Source: Bradyrhizobium sp. Ash2021 (GTDB lineage: Bacteria > Pseudomonadota > Alphaproteobacteria > Rhizobiales > Xanthobacteraceae). Taken from it: a DNA stretch of 64,000 bases. Shown one piece after another: positions 52,051 through 62,399 of this stretch. How positions within the stretch are numbered: position 1 is the stretch's first letter; the number at the start of each line of letters is the position of its first letter. The stretch is from positions 8,228,501 to 8,292,500 of the forward strand of contig NZ_CP100604.1 in assembly GCF_031202265.1 (NCBI RefSeq). Reading direction: 5' to 3'. Both the position numbers and the translations under genes were made by a program. The notes beneath the pieces were generated by a model. The model had not been told where the DNA came from and made no database searches. It saw nothing but the letters and a program-made list of their open reading frames with translations.

Positions 52051-52951
52051 CTAGTTCATCGGCAAGCTGACCATCGCCTGGCGGCGAGACGGGATTCCAC
52101 CGGGAATCTGGCATGAAACGACTGTGAAAGAGGTCGAGGCCGCGCAGATCTTCGATGTCGAAACAGCCGGCAAAATGGTCTTGCAATTCGGCCGCAGTAA
52201 ACAGGTGAAAGCCGAATGCCATATGTCGGCCATCGCTGAGGTCGATTTCACACCGGTCCCTGACGTGATCCTGTTTCAATCGGCGGACTTTCTCGATCGA
52301 GTCTACAAAGGCCGTTGGAATGCTGCCGATCGGGCGGACCGTTGTTATGCAATATCCCGACGTGACGCGTGCCATCTCTTTTGAGATTTCCGGCAAGCGT
52401 GTAACAGGCAGATGGCTGAGCGCGCTGTACAGGCAAAGAGTCAGATCGACCGAGGCATCGGATTCCGGCAACCGGTCCGCAAGGTCTGCGACGTCGAATG
52501 TGAGATTCACTCCGGGAAGGCTGGAAGGATTTCGGGCCGCCAACCGCGCCTGTTGTATTTGCGTTTGTGCGATGTCGAATCCACGCGCAGTAATGCCGCT
52601 GAATCCGAGCGCATGTGCGCGTACGACCAGTCGACGCAGCCATGTACCGGGTCCGCAACCCGCATCGAGGAGCCTGACCGAGCTTGCACCGGAAGCCCGC
52701 AGGTCGGTTAGTTTCTTCTCCAATACGGCCCAGACGCAGCGATCCGCGTAAGCGTGCATTCCGTCAAAGGCAAATGGCTGCGAAGGGTCGCCATCGGCAT
52801 AGGAGACATAATCGTCACCAGCTTGGTTGTAGATTTCCGCAACATCATTCACTGCCTCATTATCAACTGCCAGGACAGAATGCCCAACTGGATGTGAGAC
52901 GGGCAAATTTGACGCCCATTTCCGCGTAGGGATTGAATCGTGGTCAAACAT
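52051..52951 (-). pseudogene. 5' part of a SAM methyltransferase gene interrupted by IS701
   Basis: From the ATG at 52951 (MFDHDSIPTRKW; an ATG at 53002 would be longer) the class I methyltransferase fold runs SVRLLDAGCGPGTWLRRLV for SAM binding near 95-112, ITARGFDIAQTQI, FDVADLADRLPESDASVDL and LPEISKEMARV. At the end the frame crosses into the insertion sequence and stops after six foreign residues (ALQLLF). The lost last ~40 residues are at 50490-50615. A shortened protein may still be made, but it lacks the last beta strands. Confidence 0.82.
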
Positions 52952-53220
52952 GTGAGGCCTGCCAGACACGAGGTATCTTAAGTTTCCATTCTTGCGGCTC
53001 ATAGGGCTTAAGAGCCGGCCGACGCGCAGAAGATGTGCGGAAGGCTGTATGAAATCGAGACTGATTGCCGTTGCCATTCATAAGCGCGTCATATGCGGCA
53101 ATGACGGTTCGCGCCGCCGGACCACGGTCTCGAACAGCTTTCACAACAGATCGCAGTCTCGGAAGCGGCCATGCCTATTCTTGGAGGCACGCATGATCTG
53201 GCAGAGCTACCGCCTGCGCT

Positions 53221-53940
53221 CTAAGTTTGCCGGCTATATTGCTCGTACAGTTTGGCGGCGTTGTCCCAGCGAATAGCTTCCATGTAGACGTCGACGTAGC
53301 GCGCGGCCGCCGCACCGTAGTCCATGTGATAGGCGTGCTCGTACATATCGAGCACCAGGACCGGACGACCGCCTGCAAGCGTCGTGGTGTGGTCGGCGGC
53401 CCATTGGTTGACAAGCCGCTTGTCGCGAGGTGAGTACGCGAGGATCACCCAACCCGAACCACCGCCTTCGGCCTTGCCCATCGCTGCGAACTCGGATCGC
53501 CAGCGCTCCATACTGCCGAAATCACGCGCGATGGCGTCAGCAAGAGGTCCACTGGCTCTTGCGCCACCACCAAGCCCATCAAAATAGATTTCGTGGAGGA
53601 TCATCGAATTTGAGGCGACTAGTTCCTCACGCTTCAAACCGTTGATGACGAAATTCGGAGCCCTGGCGAAATCAAGCTCTGCCAGTTGGGTGCCAATCGC
53701 ATTGAGGCGCTTCACCGCGCCGACATAGTTGTTCTCATAGTGGCTAACGAGCACCTTTTCCGAGATGCCCGTGATGGCTTTCGGATCGAAGGGCATTGGT
53801 TTGGCTTGATAAGGCATCGCTTTAGCTGCGACCTGCGGGTTGCCCTGAGCAAGCGCCTGTGTTCCGGCAAGCACAGCCGTCGATGCTGCGGCAGCACTTA
53901 CGGCCTTGAGAAAGTTTCGGCGTTCGGTGGTCATGGTCAT
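53221..53940 (-). CDS. Tat-exported Fe/Mn-type superoxide dismutase
   Basis: From the ATG at 53940 there are 239 residues. A twin-arginine signal (ERRNFLKAVSAAAASTAVLA, cut after ALAQ at ~32) leads to a SodB-like fold: LVSHYENNYVGAVKRLN (first metal histidine), NSMILHEIYFDGLGG (second), and VLDMYEHAYHMDYG, which carries the metal aspartate and last histidine. GSMERWRSEFAAMG is the usual central block. It converts superoxide to peroxide and oxygen, here in the periplasm rather than the cytoplasm. Some members of this Tat group have weak activity. Confidence 0.87.
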   Translation of the reverse strand: MTMTTERRNFLKAVSAAAASTAVLAGTQALAQGNPQVAAKAMPYQAKPMPFDPKAITGISEKVLVSHYENNYVGAVKRLNAIGTQLAELDFARAPNFVINGLKREELVASNSMILHEIYFDGLGGGARASGPLADAIARDFGSMERWRSEFAAMGKAEGGGSGWVILAYSPRDKRLVNQWAADHTTTLAGGRPVLVLDMYEHAYHMDYGAAAARYVDVYMEAIRWDNAAKLYEQYSRQT

Positions 53941-54251
53941 CGGACTCTCCACGTGTTGATTGCCCCCGCATGGTAGAAGCCGCCCGCGCGGTTCATGGCA
54001 CGACGGCACGGCTCTCCGCAGGCGCGGAGAACCGGATGCTGGCGGGAAAACGCACAGCGGTAGTGAAAAGTGGCAAAAGCGGTCGATCGCGAATTTCCAT
54101 TTAAGCCAGATCCAGATCGCTTCGGGGCAAGACCTGCATTCACGAGAGATGACCTCAGCGCCCTCTCGCGCCAAGGCCATCTCGCGGCCAGATACTCAAT
54201 CTGTCAGCTGACCGTTCCAGATCGCGATCAACATCGATCTACGACCGTCCA

Positions 54252-54773
54252 TCAACCGCACACCTGATGGGGTTGGAGGTGCCAGCCATGCTTGGTGTGC
54301 ACGCGTCGCCGGACCACGTAGCAACTGCCGTCGTCGGCGTATGAATCGCTGGAGGCATACGGATAATAGCCATACGGATAGTCGTAAGCGTAGTCGTCAT
54401 AGTAGCCGTACGGGTAGAAGCCGAAGCCGAAACGTCGTCGCCCGAAGTCGCGATCATGAAATCCACGGCCGCGGAATTCACCGCCACGAAATCCACCTCC
54501 GTGGAAACCGCCGCCATCATGGAATCCGCTGGCCACGCCGCCGCCATGGAATCCGCCAGCTATGCCGCCGCCATGGAAACCGCCTCCTCCGAAGCCGCCG
54601 CCACCAAAGCCGCCACCATGGAAACCGCCGCCGCCAAAGCCACCGCCGCCCCCGTGGCCGCCTCCACCGCCGCCGCCGCCACCACCACCACGAGCCAACG
54701 CCATCGTTGGCGACACCAGGCCAACGGACGCAACTGCCAATAACGCGATCATTGTCTTACGCAACATAACCAT
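54252..54773 (-). CDS. Secreted glycine/histidine-rich repetitive protein
   Basis: A 173-residue protein with a signal peptide (MLRKTMIALLAVASVGLVSP, cut near ALA-R at ~27), then an extreme glycine-rich part of GGGFHGGGFGG-like repeats (residues ~29-95) with regularly placed histidine and phenylalanine. The tail is aromatic (FYPYGYYDDYAYDYPYG) and ends with a conserved CYVVRRRVHTKHGWH segment. Such proteins are frequent in rhizobia and are thought to be envelope or surface proteins; histidines could bind metal. Function unknown. Its opposite-strand proline-rich reading is a shadow. Confidence 0.85.
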   Translation of the reverse strand: MVMLRKTMIALLAVASVGLVSPTMALARGGGGGGGGGGGHGGGGGFGGGGFHGGGFGGGGFGGGGFHGGGIAGGFHGGGVASGFHDGGGFHGGGFRGGEFRGRGFHDRDFGRRRFGFGFYPYGYYDDYAYDYPYGYYPYASSDSYADDGSCYVVRRRVHTKHGWHLQPHQVCG

Positions 54774-55058
54774 TCTCCGTCACAGATTTATCGTTCCCAA
54801 CCAGGACCGGGCTTAGCAGGTAGGAATCGTTTTGGAAAATCGCTACCAGCTTCGACGACTCCGTTACTCAACTCTCCGCGAGCCACCCTGATTAAATTTA
54901 AATTCAGAAAATTCAGAGAACGAGTTGTTCGGGCGGGCGCGCGGCGCGGCCGAAGCGCGCCCGCACTGTTGCAGATGTAGCTTGATTTGGAATCTCGTAG
55001 CCAACATCTGCTGAAATTGAACAACAGTGATTTCGCCTTCAGTCTCCATGCCGTGATG

Positions 55059-56300
55059 CTAGGAGTTCTCTCGGACCATCTGGGGCTGGACCGCCGTTGT
55101 CAGTGGTGGGACACCCTTGGTGCTTGCCACCACCGGCGTCTCCTCCGAAAGGCCGGCGGTCACCTCGATGCGACCGTTATCGATGAGACCCGTCTTGACG
55201 GTGAGGCGTGTGATCCGATTGTCGGCGATTGTGTACACGAAGTTGCCGTCGCCATCCGTACCTACAGCAGCGCCAGGCAGAGTAAGCGCATCGGGATGCC
55301 GGTTCATTTCCAGGGAGACCTCCGCATACGTGCCCGGATAGAGCTGTTCCTTGGGGTTGGGCAGGTCGATCTCGGTACGCATGTTGCGGGTCTCGGGATC
55401 AAGACGCTGGGAAAAGCGGGTTACCTTGCCGATGAACGGCTTACCGTCGAAGCCGGACGGCTTGACGATGGCCGGATCGCCGACGCGAAGGTGGGGTACG
55501 TCGTTCTCCGGAACGTCGCAAAACACCCGGATCGTGTCGATTCGCTGCACCGTGAAAAGTGAACCTGCCGACGGCGTCGTTCGCGTGGCCGTGGCGGCCT
55601 GGACCAGATCGCCCCGGTTCACCTGGCGCCGCGCCACCACGCCATCGAAAGGCGCCACGATCTGCGTATAGGTGAGCAGAGCCTTGATCTTCTCCACAGT
55701 CGCAGCAGCGACGTCGACCTGGTTGGCGGCGAGGTCGCGGTTCGCTTCCGCAACGCCGAGATCCGCCTTGGCGATCTCCGTATTGGCGTGCACCTGATCG
55801 AGCGTCCGGTCGCTGATGAAGCCCCGTCCCTCGCCCAACTGGTCCCGGTCCTTCGCCAGGGCGCTCTGAAGCGCAAAGTCCGCCTTGTTGTGGTCCAGTT
55901 GCCGGCGAGCGCTCTCCAGCGAACTTTTCTTGGATTCGAGTTGGGCCTTGGCTTCGGCAAGCTCCTGCTTCATTTCGGGAACATCGATCACCGCGAGCAC
56001 TTGACCTGCCTTGACGTGATCGCCGATATCGACGCGAACATCGGACAGGTATCCGGCGACCTTGGCGAAGAGATCTGTTTCCTCAAAAGCATCGAGGGTG
56101 GCGTTGGTCTGGAGACGCTGGGCCACCGTGGCGCGGCGCGGACGAACAACTTCGACCCGCGGCAGGTTATCCGGCTTCCACGGACTCACAAGCGATGACG
56201 ATGGCGATGCTGCCAAATGCCAATTGGCAACGATGCCAGCCGCGCCGACGCCGATGATGCCTGCCAAGACCTTGATGCCCGTTAGACTCATGAAATTCAT
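55059..56300 (-). CDS. RND efflux membrane fusion protein
   Basis: A 413-residue HlyD/AcrA-type adaptor. An N-terminal membrane anchor or signal (IKVLAGIIGVGAAGIVANWHLAA) precedes the barrel-sandwich half (ATVAQRLQTNATLDAFEETDLFAKVAGYLSD), a long coiled coil (MKQELAEAKAQLESKKSSLES) and the beta-barrel end (IRVFCDVPENDVPHLRVGD). It links the inner-membrane pump encoded just upstream to an outer-membrane channel; no channel gene is visible here. The gap to the pump gene is 37 bases, and the pump comes first, the reverse of the common order. Confidence 0.9.
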   Translation of the reverse strand: MNFMSLTGIKVLAGIIGVGAAGIVANWHLAASPSSSLVSPWKPDNLPRVEVVRPRRATVAQRLQTNATLDAFEETDLFAKVAGYLSDVRVDIGDHVKAGQVLAVIDVPEMKQELAEAKAQLESKKSSLESARRQLDHNKADFALQSALAKDRDQLGEGRGFISDRTLDQVHANTEIAKADLGVAEANRDLAANQVDVAAATVEKIKALLTYTQIVAPFDGVVARRQVNRGDLVQAATATRTTPSAGSLFTVQRIDTIRVFCDVPENDVPHLRVGDPAIVKPSGFDGKPFIGKVTRFSQRLDPETRNMRTEIDLPNPKEQLYPGTYAEVSLEMNRHPDALTLPGAAVGTDGDGNFVYTIADNRITRLTVKTGLIDNGRIEVTAGLSEETPVVASTKGVPPLTTAVQPQMVRENS

Positions 56301-56337
56301 GGTGTTGCGCCTCTAAATTCCGTTTTTGGCTGCTCGC

Positions 56338-59300
56338 TTATTCCGCCGCCCGATCATAGTATTCGGCGGGTCGGTCGCCACGATCCGACACCGAGGCGGG
56401 CCGCGGCTCTGGCTCGAAATATCGGCTATGGGGGTCGTCAGGATCGAGCGACGCGGAAATCGGGGCATGCCGCGACTGCAGCGTGGCCAGGATCGCCGGC
56501 AGGATGATGAGTGTGGCGCAAGTCGCGCCGAGGAGACCGCCGATCACCGCCCGCCCAAGCGGCGCGCTTTGCTCTCCGCCTTCGCCCAGGCCCAGCGCCA
56601 TTGGCATCATCCCGGCCAGCATCGCGAAACTTGTCATCAGGATCGGACGCAGACGGCTCCGTGCGCCTTCTATTGCTGCCTCCCATGGTTCGAGGCCCGC
56701 GACCCGGCTACGTTCTGCGAAAGTCACGAGCAGGATGGCGTTTGCCACCGCCACGCCAATCGCCATGATCGCGCCCATGAAGGATTGAATGTTGAGCGTG
56801 GTCCGGGTGAGCCACAGCATAAGCACGACCCCGGCGATGACGGCGGGAACCGTCGACCCCACCGCCAGGGAAAGCCGGAACGATTGGAAATTGGCGGTCA
56901 GCAGCAGGAGGATGACACCCACCGCCATCAAGAGCCCCAGCCGCAGGCCTCCGAACATCTCTGCCATCGGCTGGACTTGCCCGCGCACGGTCACGTTCAC
57001 CCGATCGGGCGGCTTTCCCGTATCTTTGATAGCCTGCTGCACGCGGGCTGCCGCGCGTCCGAGATCCTCGCCCGAGATGTTTGCGCTCAGCGTCAGCATG
57101 CGCTGCATGTTGTAGCGGTCATATTCGCCGAGCGCTGTGCTGTCGGTAACGCCGGCAACATTGCGGAGGTCGATCTGTCCGCCCGACCGGCGAGCGATGG
57201 GCAGGTTCTTCACCTCCTCCAGGGAATTCATCTGGTGCTCGGGGATCTCGACCTGCACCTGATAACCAATGCCGCTCTTGGGATCGGCCCAATAGTTCGC
57301 CGAGGTGTAGCGACTGGATGATGTGCCCGCGACGACCGATTTCGCCACATCGTCCGTCGTCACCCCGAGAACGCCCGCGCGTTCGCGGTCTACGGTGACC
57401 TTTACGGTCGGGTAATCGAGTTCCTGCTCAAATCCCAGGTCGCGCAGCGTCGGCACCTGTGCCAATTTCGCTCGCAACTTATCGGCATATTGGCGGCTAT
57501 CGGCGAGGTTCGGCCCGCTCACGGCCACTTCGATCGGTGTCGGCGCGCCGAAGCTCATCACTCGGCTGACGATGTCGCTTGGCTCGAATGAGAAGCGCAC
57601 ACCCGGCAGTTCCTGGGGCAATTTCTGACGCAGCCGCTCCTTCAAATCCTCGATGCCGATCCCGGCGCCGCGCTTGAGCTGCACCTGCAGCACCGCCTCC
57701 TCAGAGCCGGAACTCCAGAGATAAATGGTATTGATGGGGTAATTGGGCGGCTGCGTTCCGACAAAACCGAGGCTGATTTCCACGTTATCCGGCCCGACCT
57801 CGCGCTTGATCGCGTCGAGTGTCTTCAGCGCGATCTGCTCGGTCCGCTCGATGCGCGTCCCGGCGGGAGCCCGGAGATGCAATTGGAGCTGGCCGGTATC
57901 CACGCTCGAAAAAATCTCGGTGCCGAGCGAACTGCCGACCAGGAAAATGATTGCGCCGCTGGTGATGAGATAGGAAAGCACGACGATGCGCCGTCGTTTC
58001 ATGACGGCGCGCGCGAACCGATCGTACCTGGCACGCAGCCGATCGAAAAACGTTTCTCGCGGCTCGCGGTGCGTGCTTGAATTGCGCAGCATCCAGACGG
58101 ACAGTACCGGCACAAAGGTACTGGAAAGCAGATACGATCCCACCATCGAGAAGCCGACTGCCAAGGCCAGCGGCACGAACAAATTGTGTGCGGCGCCAGT
58201 CATGAAGAAGGCGGGAATGAACACCGCCAGGATGCAGAGCATGGCCACGAACCGGGGCAGCGTCGTCTCGGCCGTGGCCTCGCTCGCGGCACGGGCAAGG
58301 CTGCGGCCATCAGCAAGACGCGTGTGGATATTCTCGATGGTGACTGTCGCCTCGTCGACCAGGATGCCGACAGCCAACGCCAACCCGCCCAGGGTCATGA
58401 TGTTGATGGTCTGACCCGATACCCAGAGCGCTGTCACCGACCCGAGGATCGCGAGCGGAATGTTCAAGACCACGACGAGCGAACTGCGCCAATCCCGCAG
58501 AAACAGCAGCACCATAAGGCCCGTGAGCACCGCGCTGAGAGCGCCTTCGACGAACAGGCCCTGGATGGCGCGCGTCACGTAGGGGGACTGGTCGAACTGG
58601 TAACTGACCTCAACATCATCAGGCAGTACGGACTGGAAGCGTGGCAAGTTGGCTTTAACGGCTTGGACGACCGCGAGTGTCGAGGCGTCCGCCCGTTTGG
58701 TTACGGGGATGTAGACCGTGCGATGTCCATCTACCAGCGCGTAGCCGGTCTGGATGTCGGCGCCGTCTTCGACCGATCCGACGTCGCGTATGAAGATCGT
58801 CTGCGTTCCGTGCGAGCGGATGGGAATGTTGTTCAGGCCCTTGAAATCCCCGACAACGGAGTTGACCGGTACCATAGGCCATAGATCCCCGATTCGGATG
58901 TTGCCGGATGGGCTGACCGTGTTGCCGGCGGCCAACGCCCGCACCACCTCGTCCGGCGACATGTCGTAGGAACGCAGCTTACCGGGATCCAGGCGAACGA
59001 GGATGGTGCGCTGGCTTGAGCCAAAGGGCGGCGGCGCCGAGACACCCGGCAAGGTCGCAAACAATGGGCGGACCTTGAAGAGCGCTGCGTCCTGAAGCTC
59101 GGCGACCGTTTTGGTCTTGCTGGAGAACACGAGGTCACCGACCGGGACGCTGCCACCGTCGAATCGCACCACGAAAGGTGGCACAGTTCCAGTGGGCGTG
59201 AAGGCGCGGGCGCGGTCGACGTAAGCGACCGTCTCCGCCGTGGCCTGCGCCATGTCGGTGCCGGGATGGAATTGCAGCTTGATGAGCGCAATGCCCTGGA

Positions 59301-59553
59301 TCGACTTGCTTTCGACATGCTCGATCCCGGTGATGTAGAGGAAGTGGTACTCGTAGTAGTTGGTGATGAACCCTTCCATCTGCGCCGGGTCGAGCCCGCC
59401 ATACGGCTGGGCCACATACAGGACGGGTACCCCAAGATCCGGGAAAATGTCCCGAGACATCCGATCGACCGCCAGAAAACCCGCCAATGCAACGGCTATC
59501 ACCATCGTCAAAAGCGAGATCGGGCGTCGCAATGCAAACGACACGAAGTTCAT
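56338..59553 (-). CDS. RND efflux pump, inner-membrane permease subunit
   Basis: A 1071-residue AcrB/MmpL-type (HAE/CusA branch) permease. It has twelve hydrophobic helices: TM1 [20 protein letters not shown] at the start and a central cluster with [20 protein letters not shown], the RND motif with the proton-relay aspartate in TM4. Two large periplasmic loops follow TM1 and TM7. The middle [14 protein letters not shown] and late [19 protein letters not shown] blocks are typical. It exports hydrophobic compounds or metals with proton influx, and pairs with the adaptor downstream. Without substrate-site analysis the target is unknown. Confidence 0.92.
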   Translation of the reverse strand: MNFVSFALRRPISLLTMVIAVALAGFLAVDRMSRDIFPDLGVPVLYVAQPYGGLDPAQMEGFITNYYEYHFLYITGIEHVESKSIQGIALIKLQFHPGTDMAQATAETVAYVDRARAFTPTGTVPPFVVRFDGGSVPVGDLVFSSKTKTVAELQDAALFKVRPLFATLPGVSAPPPFGSSQRTILVRLDPGKLRSYDMSPDEVVRALAAGNTVSPSGNIRIGDLWPMVPVNSVVGDFKGLNNIPIRSHGTQTIFIRDVGSVEDGADIQTGYALVDGHRTVYIPVTKRADASTLAVVQAVKANLPRFQSVLPDDVEVSYQFDQSPYVTRAIQGLFVEGALSAVLTGLMVLLFLRDWRSSLVVVLNIPLAILGSVTALWVSGQTINIMTLGGLALAVGILVDEATVTIENIHTRLADGRSLARAASEATAETTLPRFVAMLCILAVFIPAFFMTGAAHNLFVPLALAVGFSMVGSYLLSSTFVPVLSVWMLRNSSTHREPRETFFDRLRARYDRFARAVMKRRRIVVLSYLITSGAIIFLVGSSLGTEIFSSVDTGQLQLHLRAPAGTRIERTEQIALKTLDAIKREVGPDNVEISLGFVGTQPPNYPINTIYLWSSGSEEAVLQVQLKRGAGIGIEDLKERLRQKLPQELPGVRFSFEPSDIVSRVMSFGAPTPIEVAVSGPNLADSRQYADKLRAKLAQVPTLRDLGFEQELDYPTVKVTVDRERAGVLGVTTDDVAKSVVAGTSSSRYTSANYWADPKSGIGYQVQVEIPEHQMNSLEEVKNLPIARRSGGQIDLRNVAGVTDSTALGEYDRYNMQRMLTLSANISGEDLGRAAARVQQAIKDTGKPPDRVNVTVRGQVQPMAEMFGGLRLGLLMAVGVILLLLTANFQSFRLSLAVGSTVPAVIAGVVLMLWLTRTTLNIQSFMGAIMAIGVAVANAILLVTFAERSRVAGLEPWEAAIEGARSRLRPILMTSFAMLAGMMPMALGLGEGGEQSAPLGRAVIGGLLGATCATLIILPAILATLQSRHAPISASLDPDDPHSRYFEPEPRPASVSDRGDRPAEYYDRAAE

Positions 59554-60266
59554 CGTGACGCCTCAGCCGGTTTCACCGGGTCGAGCGCGTGCCGACGGCA
59601 CCATCGCAAACTGACGGAACATTTCAGAGAAATGCGGCTCATATGTCCGTCCCAACGCTCAGCCCCCGAGGTCCAACGACCTCGTCGGTGAGCAGAACTT
59701 GGACGGCGAACCGTCTTAGAAGGCCGGGGGTCTGCAGGCCCCGACGGTAGATGACGATCCAGCATGGCAATCAAATGCGGTCGTCTCAAGTAAATTAACT
59801 TTCAGTTTTGGCAAGCCTTATCCGCACGAATTTGTGATGCCGTCAAAGTATGGGCCTCCGTTCCGTAGAATGCTGTCTCGCGACGGAACGCTGGAAAGCT
59901 AGGGGCCCTGACGCCTTCGCAAAGCATCTTTTCTCGGCCACTCATTAATAAATCTCATGATCCAAGTCGTGTTTGACTTGGAAGGATAGGGCTTCGTTTT
60001 CCGACTATGATGAGTTTTCCTGTGGAAAGTGAGCTGATGCGCCGCTTGCCACCACTGAACGCGCGAAGCCGCGGCTCGGAGTGAGAGCTTCACGCGCGCG
60101 GCCGAGGAATTGATCGCCACCCCCCAAAAGGAGACCCAATTTGGACGCGGGCCGCTGGTGCCGGTGGGCCGATGCCGCTACTTCCCTCGAGATTTCGGTA
60201 AGCGATTTAGTGGAATGATCAAACAGAAGCTCCATCTGTTGTTTTGTAAACAACGACGAAGAAAAA
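59554..60266. other. Long regulatory gap upstream of the RND operon
   Basis: About 710 bases without a supported gene. It holds the RND promoter side, an inverted repeat CCAAGTC-N6-GACTTGG (59962-59981), and GTTGTTT-TGT-AAACAAC (60237-60253), which lies directly before the next gene's ribosome site. No neighbouring regulator gene is present. Confidence 0.5.
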
Positions 60267-60503
60267 ATGAAACTCACGACAATAGCATTAGCCTCTGCGT
60301 TCGCGCTCTCCAGTACGTTCGCGCTTGCAAAAACGGTTCGTCATAAGCCGAGCGTCAGGACCTATGACTTGCACAGGGGTATACCGCTGGGCAGATCAGG
60401 TTTTTTGCATCCGAACTACGGCAATCCAGACGGTGCAACCAGCGTGTCCGCGGGCGGATTGATGTGGAACGGAAGGAGCGCGTCCGAGTGGGGCGGCGGC
60501 TAG
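60267..60503 (+). CDS. Small secreted protein
   Basis: A 78-residue protein with a clear signal peptide (MKLTTIALASAFALSSTFALA). The mature part is KTVRHKPSVRTYD, then a Gly/Asn-rich end with MWNGRSASEWGGG. This tandem of a short basic start and a glycine tail occurs in many small rhizobial exported proteins of unknown role. A perfect 7-base stem (GTTGTTT/AAACAAC) sits about 13 bases before its start and may affect translation. Confidence 0.72.
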   Translation: MKLTTIALASAFALSSTFALAKTVRHKPSVRTYDLHRGIPLGRSGFLHPNYGNPDGATSVSAGGLMWNGRSASEWGGG

Positions 60504-60609
60504 GGGACCCGGGCAATTCAGCGCGTGAGCTAATCCTGCAAAACCGGCCCTTGGAGCCTCGCCCTTGGTTCGGGTGCGGAGGTCAGGCCGGCAACACTAA
60601 CCGCAAAGG

Positions 60610-60906
60610 CTATTCGCGCCGCGTGGTATCGGGATCTTCAGTCAACGTGATTGCTAACCCCGTCAGGGTCGCTCCGATACCGAAGGTTATCGCGCATGTG
60701 CCCACGAACATCAGCATAACGGCATCTGGAGCTGGGCTGTAACTGATCAAGGTCGCGATGCCCAACGCGGTGACGTGAGTGACGAGAAACGCGAAGGCGA
60801 GACCGACGGCAACGCCCATCGCCGTGTGGCTGGTAGCCTCCATGAGTAGCGAAGGCTTGATCAATGCAGACCGCTTCTTAGGGCGCACAAGCCTGACCTC
60901 CGGCAT
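60610..60906 (-). CDS. Small two-helix membrane protein
   Basis: From the ATG at 60906 (MPEVRLVRPKKRSALIKPSLL) there are 98 residues; a TTG at 60927 would add seven. Two hydrophobic segments, GVAVGLAFAFLVTHVTALGIA and AVMLMFVGTCAITFGIGATL, separate a basic cytoplasmic start and a short charged tail. It looks like a simple inner-membrane protein of unknown role. The 31-residue ORF upstream (60979-61074) is on the same strand and may be cotranscribed. Confidence 0.65.
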   Translation of the reverse strand: MPEVRLVRPKKRSALIKPSLLMEATSHTAMGVAVGLAFAFLVTHVTALGIATLISYSPAPDAVMLMFVGTCAITFGIGATLTGLAITLTEDPDTTRRE

Positions 60907-60978
60907 GTCGTGTTTGTTCGCTGGCAACTGCAGTCGAAGCGTGAATTGTCTGGCTAGATCAATTCGACCGTTGCGCTA

Positions 60979-61074
60979 TTATTGAGCGCCTGGACCCGAT
61001 CGCAGCGAGGATTCTCGTTTCAGTGAAAACATGCCCCAGTGCGAATAGCTGATCCATTCATCATGATCGTTCAT
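60979..61074 (-). CDS. 31-residue small ORF with strong ribosome site
   Basis: ATG at 61074 preceded by AAGGAG at 8 bases. The product begins MNDHDEWISYSHWGMFS and ends in a basic stretch, LKRESSLRSGPGAQ. No family is recognised. The ribosome site and its place 72 bases before the two-helix membrane gene favour translation. Confidence 0.45.
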   Translation of the reverse strand: MNDHDEWISYSHWGMFSLKRESSLRSGPGAQ

Positions 61075-61316
61075 GTCATCGTCTCCTTGTGTATCACTCA
61101 TGATCTGCACAACGGTTAGACAATGTTTAGATAAGGGCCAACCGCACCGTTCCCATTAAAACTTTCTTTAGTTCAGCCTTGGACACCAGCAGCGCTCAGC
61201 CGACCATCGAAGCTGTCGAGCGCGAACCGGCTTGGTCCACCAAGGTTCGCTTGGGTCCGAGCGCTGGCACAGCACGCTTGACCTGCACGAGTGCTGCCCC
61301 ATTCCCTTCTTCACCG

Positions 61317-61472
61317 TCAGTCGCGTTCGAGGATCTTGGCGCCCGGGTAGACTCCGCGGGCGTACGCAACGACCAGCGCGCGGTCCTGTGCCTCCAAGAA
61401 CGGGGTCCGGATCTGACACGATCCCACGATGAGGTGCCACAAACCGTTAAGCTTCTGGATGGTGACGTTCAT
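61317..61472 (-). CDS. 51-residue small protein coupled to the upstream gene
   Basis: The start at 61472 overlaps the stop of the preceding gene as ATGA. The product MNVTIQKLNGLWHLIVGSC continues QIRTPFLEAQDRALVVAYAR and ends PGAKILERD. It looks like a compact beta-beta-alpha protein related in pattern to small DUF2188-like domains. Coupled translation makes it likely real; function unknown. Confidence 0.6.
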   Translation of the reverse strand: MNVTIQKLNGLWHLIVGSCQIRTPFLEAQDRALVVAYARGVYPGAKILERD

Positions 61473-61663
61473 GACAGTGCTTCACATTCGCGAGCATCTG
61501 ACCGAGCCAATGCCTTAGCCGCATCAGCGTGTGCGGCTTTCTCAGCTCGCCGCTCATAGTTCTCAGCAAGCGCCTTAAGCTGACCCGCAACGTGTTGGTC
61601 GGTCATTGTTTGGGCCGCCCGAAGTATGGTCCGCGCCGTGTCCAAATATGCTTTGCTCAGCAT
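61469..61663 (-). CDS. Small helical hypothetical protein
   Basis: From the ATG at 61663 (MLSKAYLDTARTILRAAQTM) the product has 64 residues; the frame extends to 61720 but the extra part is Cys/Arg-rich and unlikely. It is one long helix pair (AGQLKALAENYERRAEKAA) ending RECEALS. Small proteins of this kind are numerous in Bradyrhizobium. It is the first gene of a two-gene unit with the 51-residue ORF. Confidence 0.6.
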   Translation of the reverse strand: MLSKAYLDTARTILRAAQTMTDQHVAGQLKALAENYERRAEKAAHADAAKALARSDARECEALS

Positions 61664-61804
61664 TTCGCCTCCGCAATCCCGGTTCGAACGGCATAACGCC
61701 GTCGAACTACAACCAATCACAGAGAGACGGATCGGACCATTGCACAGACGTTCATCAGTGCCTTACAAATGTTTGAGACGATGATACTTAGGTTTACGAT
61801 TGAC

Positions 61805-62172
61805 CACCTGCGGATCGCCGAAGCGACGCGGTTAAGTTCTTCATGAGAGATGTTGTAGGCATGCCTGCAGTATTCGCCGCTGCAATGCCCTTGATGTTTC
61901 CCGTCTGGTCAAAACTGAAGGCCGTCGCGCATACACTTCCCTACGATGCGGCTGTCATGGGCGACTATACCTTGCCGGCTGAGCGGATCGCATCAGTAAC
62001 GATTCCGACGCTGATAATGGATGGCGAGAAGACTGATGTGAGGCTCCGCCGCGCGGCACAGGCCACGGCCGGTGTTCTTCGCAATGCGCAGCACCTTACC
62101 CTGAAAGGTCAGACTCACAACGTTTCCGCGACGTCCCTCGCGCCCGTATTGGTGAAGTTTCTCGGCGGCTGA
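61805..62172 (+). pseudogene. 5'-truncated alpha/beta hydrolase gene
   Basis: Homology starts in mid-protein without a start codon (RRSDAVKFFMRDVVGMP from ~61811) and runs through HTLPYDAAVMGDYTLP, PTLIMDGEKTDVRLR (acid region) to LKGQTHNVSATSLAPVL with the final histidine. The nucleophile half is missing; a stop codon stands just before. An ATG at 61843 could yield a 109-residue fragment. It appears to be the remnant of a hydrolase of the type common in Bradyrhizobium. Confidence 0.7.
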
Positions 62173-62399
62173 ACCGCTCGGCGCGCCGATTGCCGGGCCA
62201 ACACGCAGTGTGCTTTAACCACAGAGGACCAAGCGGCATTTTCTCGCCACGGCGCGTTGCGCCAAACAGCTAATTTCGTGAACCGGATCAACGTGATTTG
62301 CCCTGTCCAGACCCATCGCAAAAAATAAGTCCCTTCGCGTTTCCCCCAAATCAGAACCATAACTCCCGCCGTCTCATCCCTCACGAGGGGGCGTTGGCC

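Noticed and set aside
54341..54816. Proline/lysine-rich open frames opposite the glycine-rich protein
   Set aside because: They are complements of GGC/GGT repeats. The minus-strand gene has a signal peptide and a conserved cysteine-containing tail.
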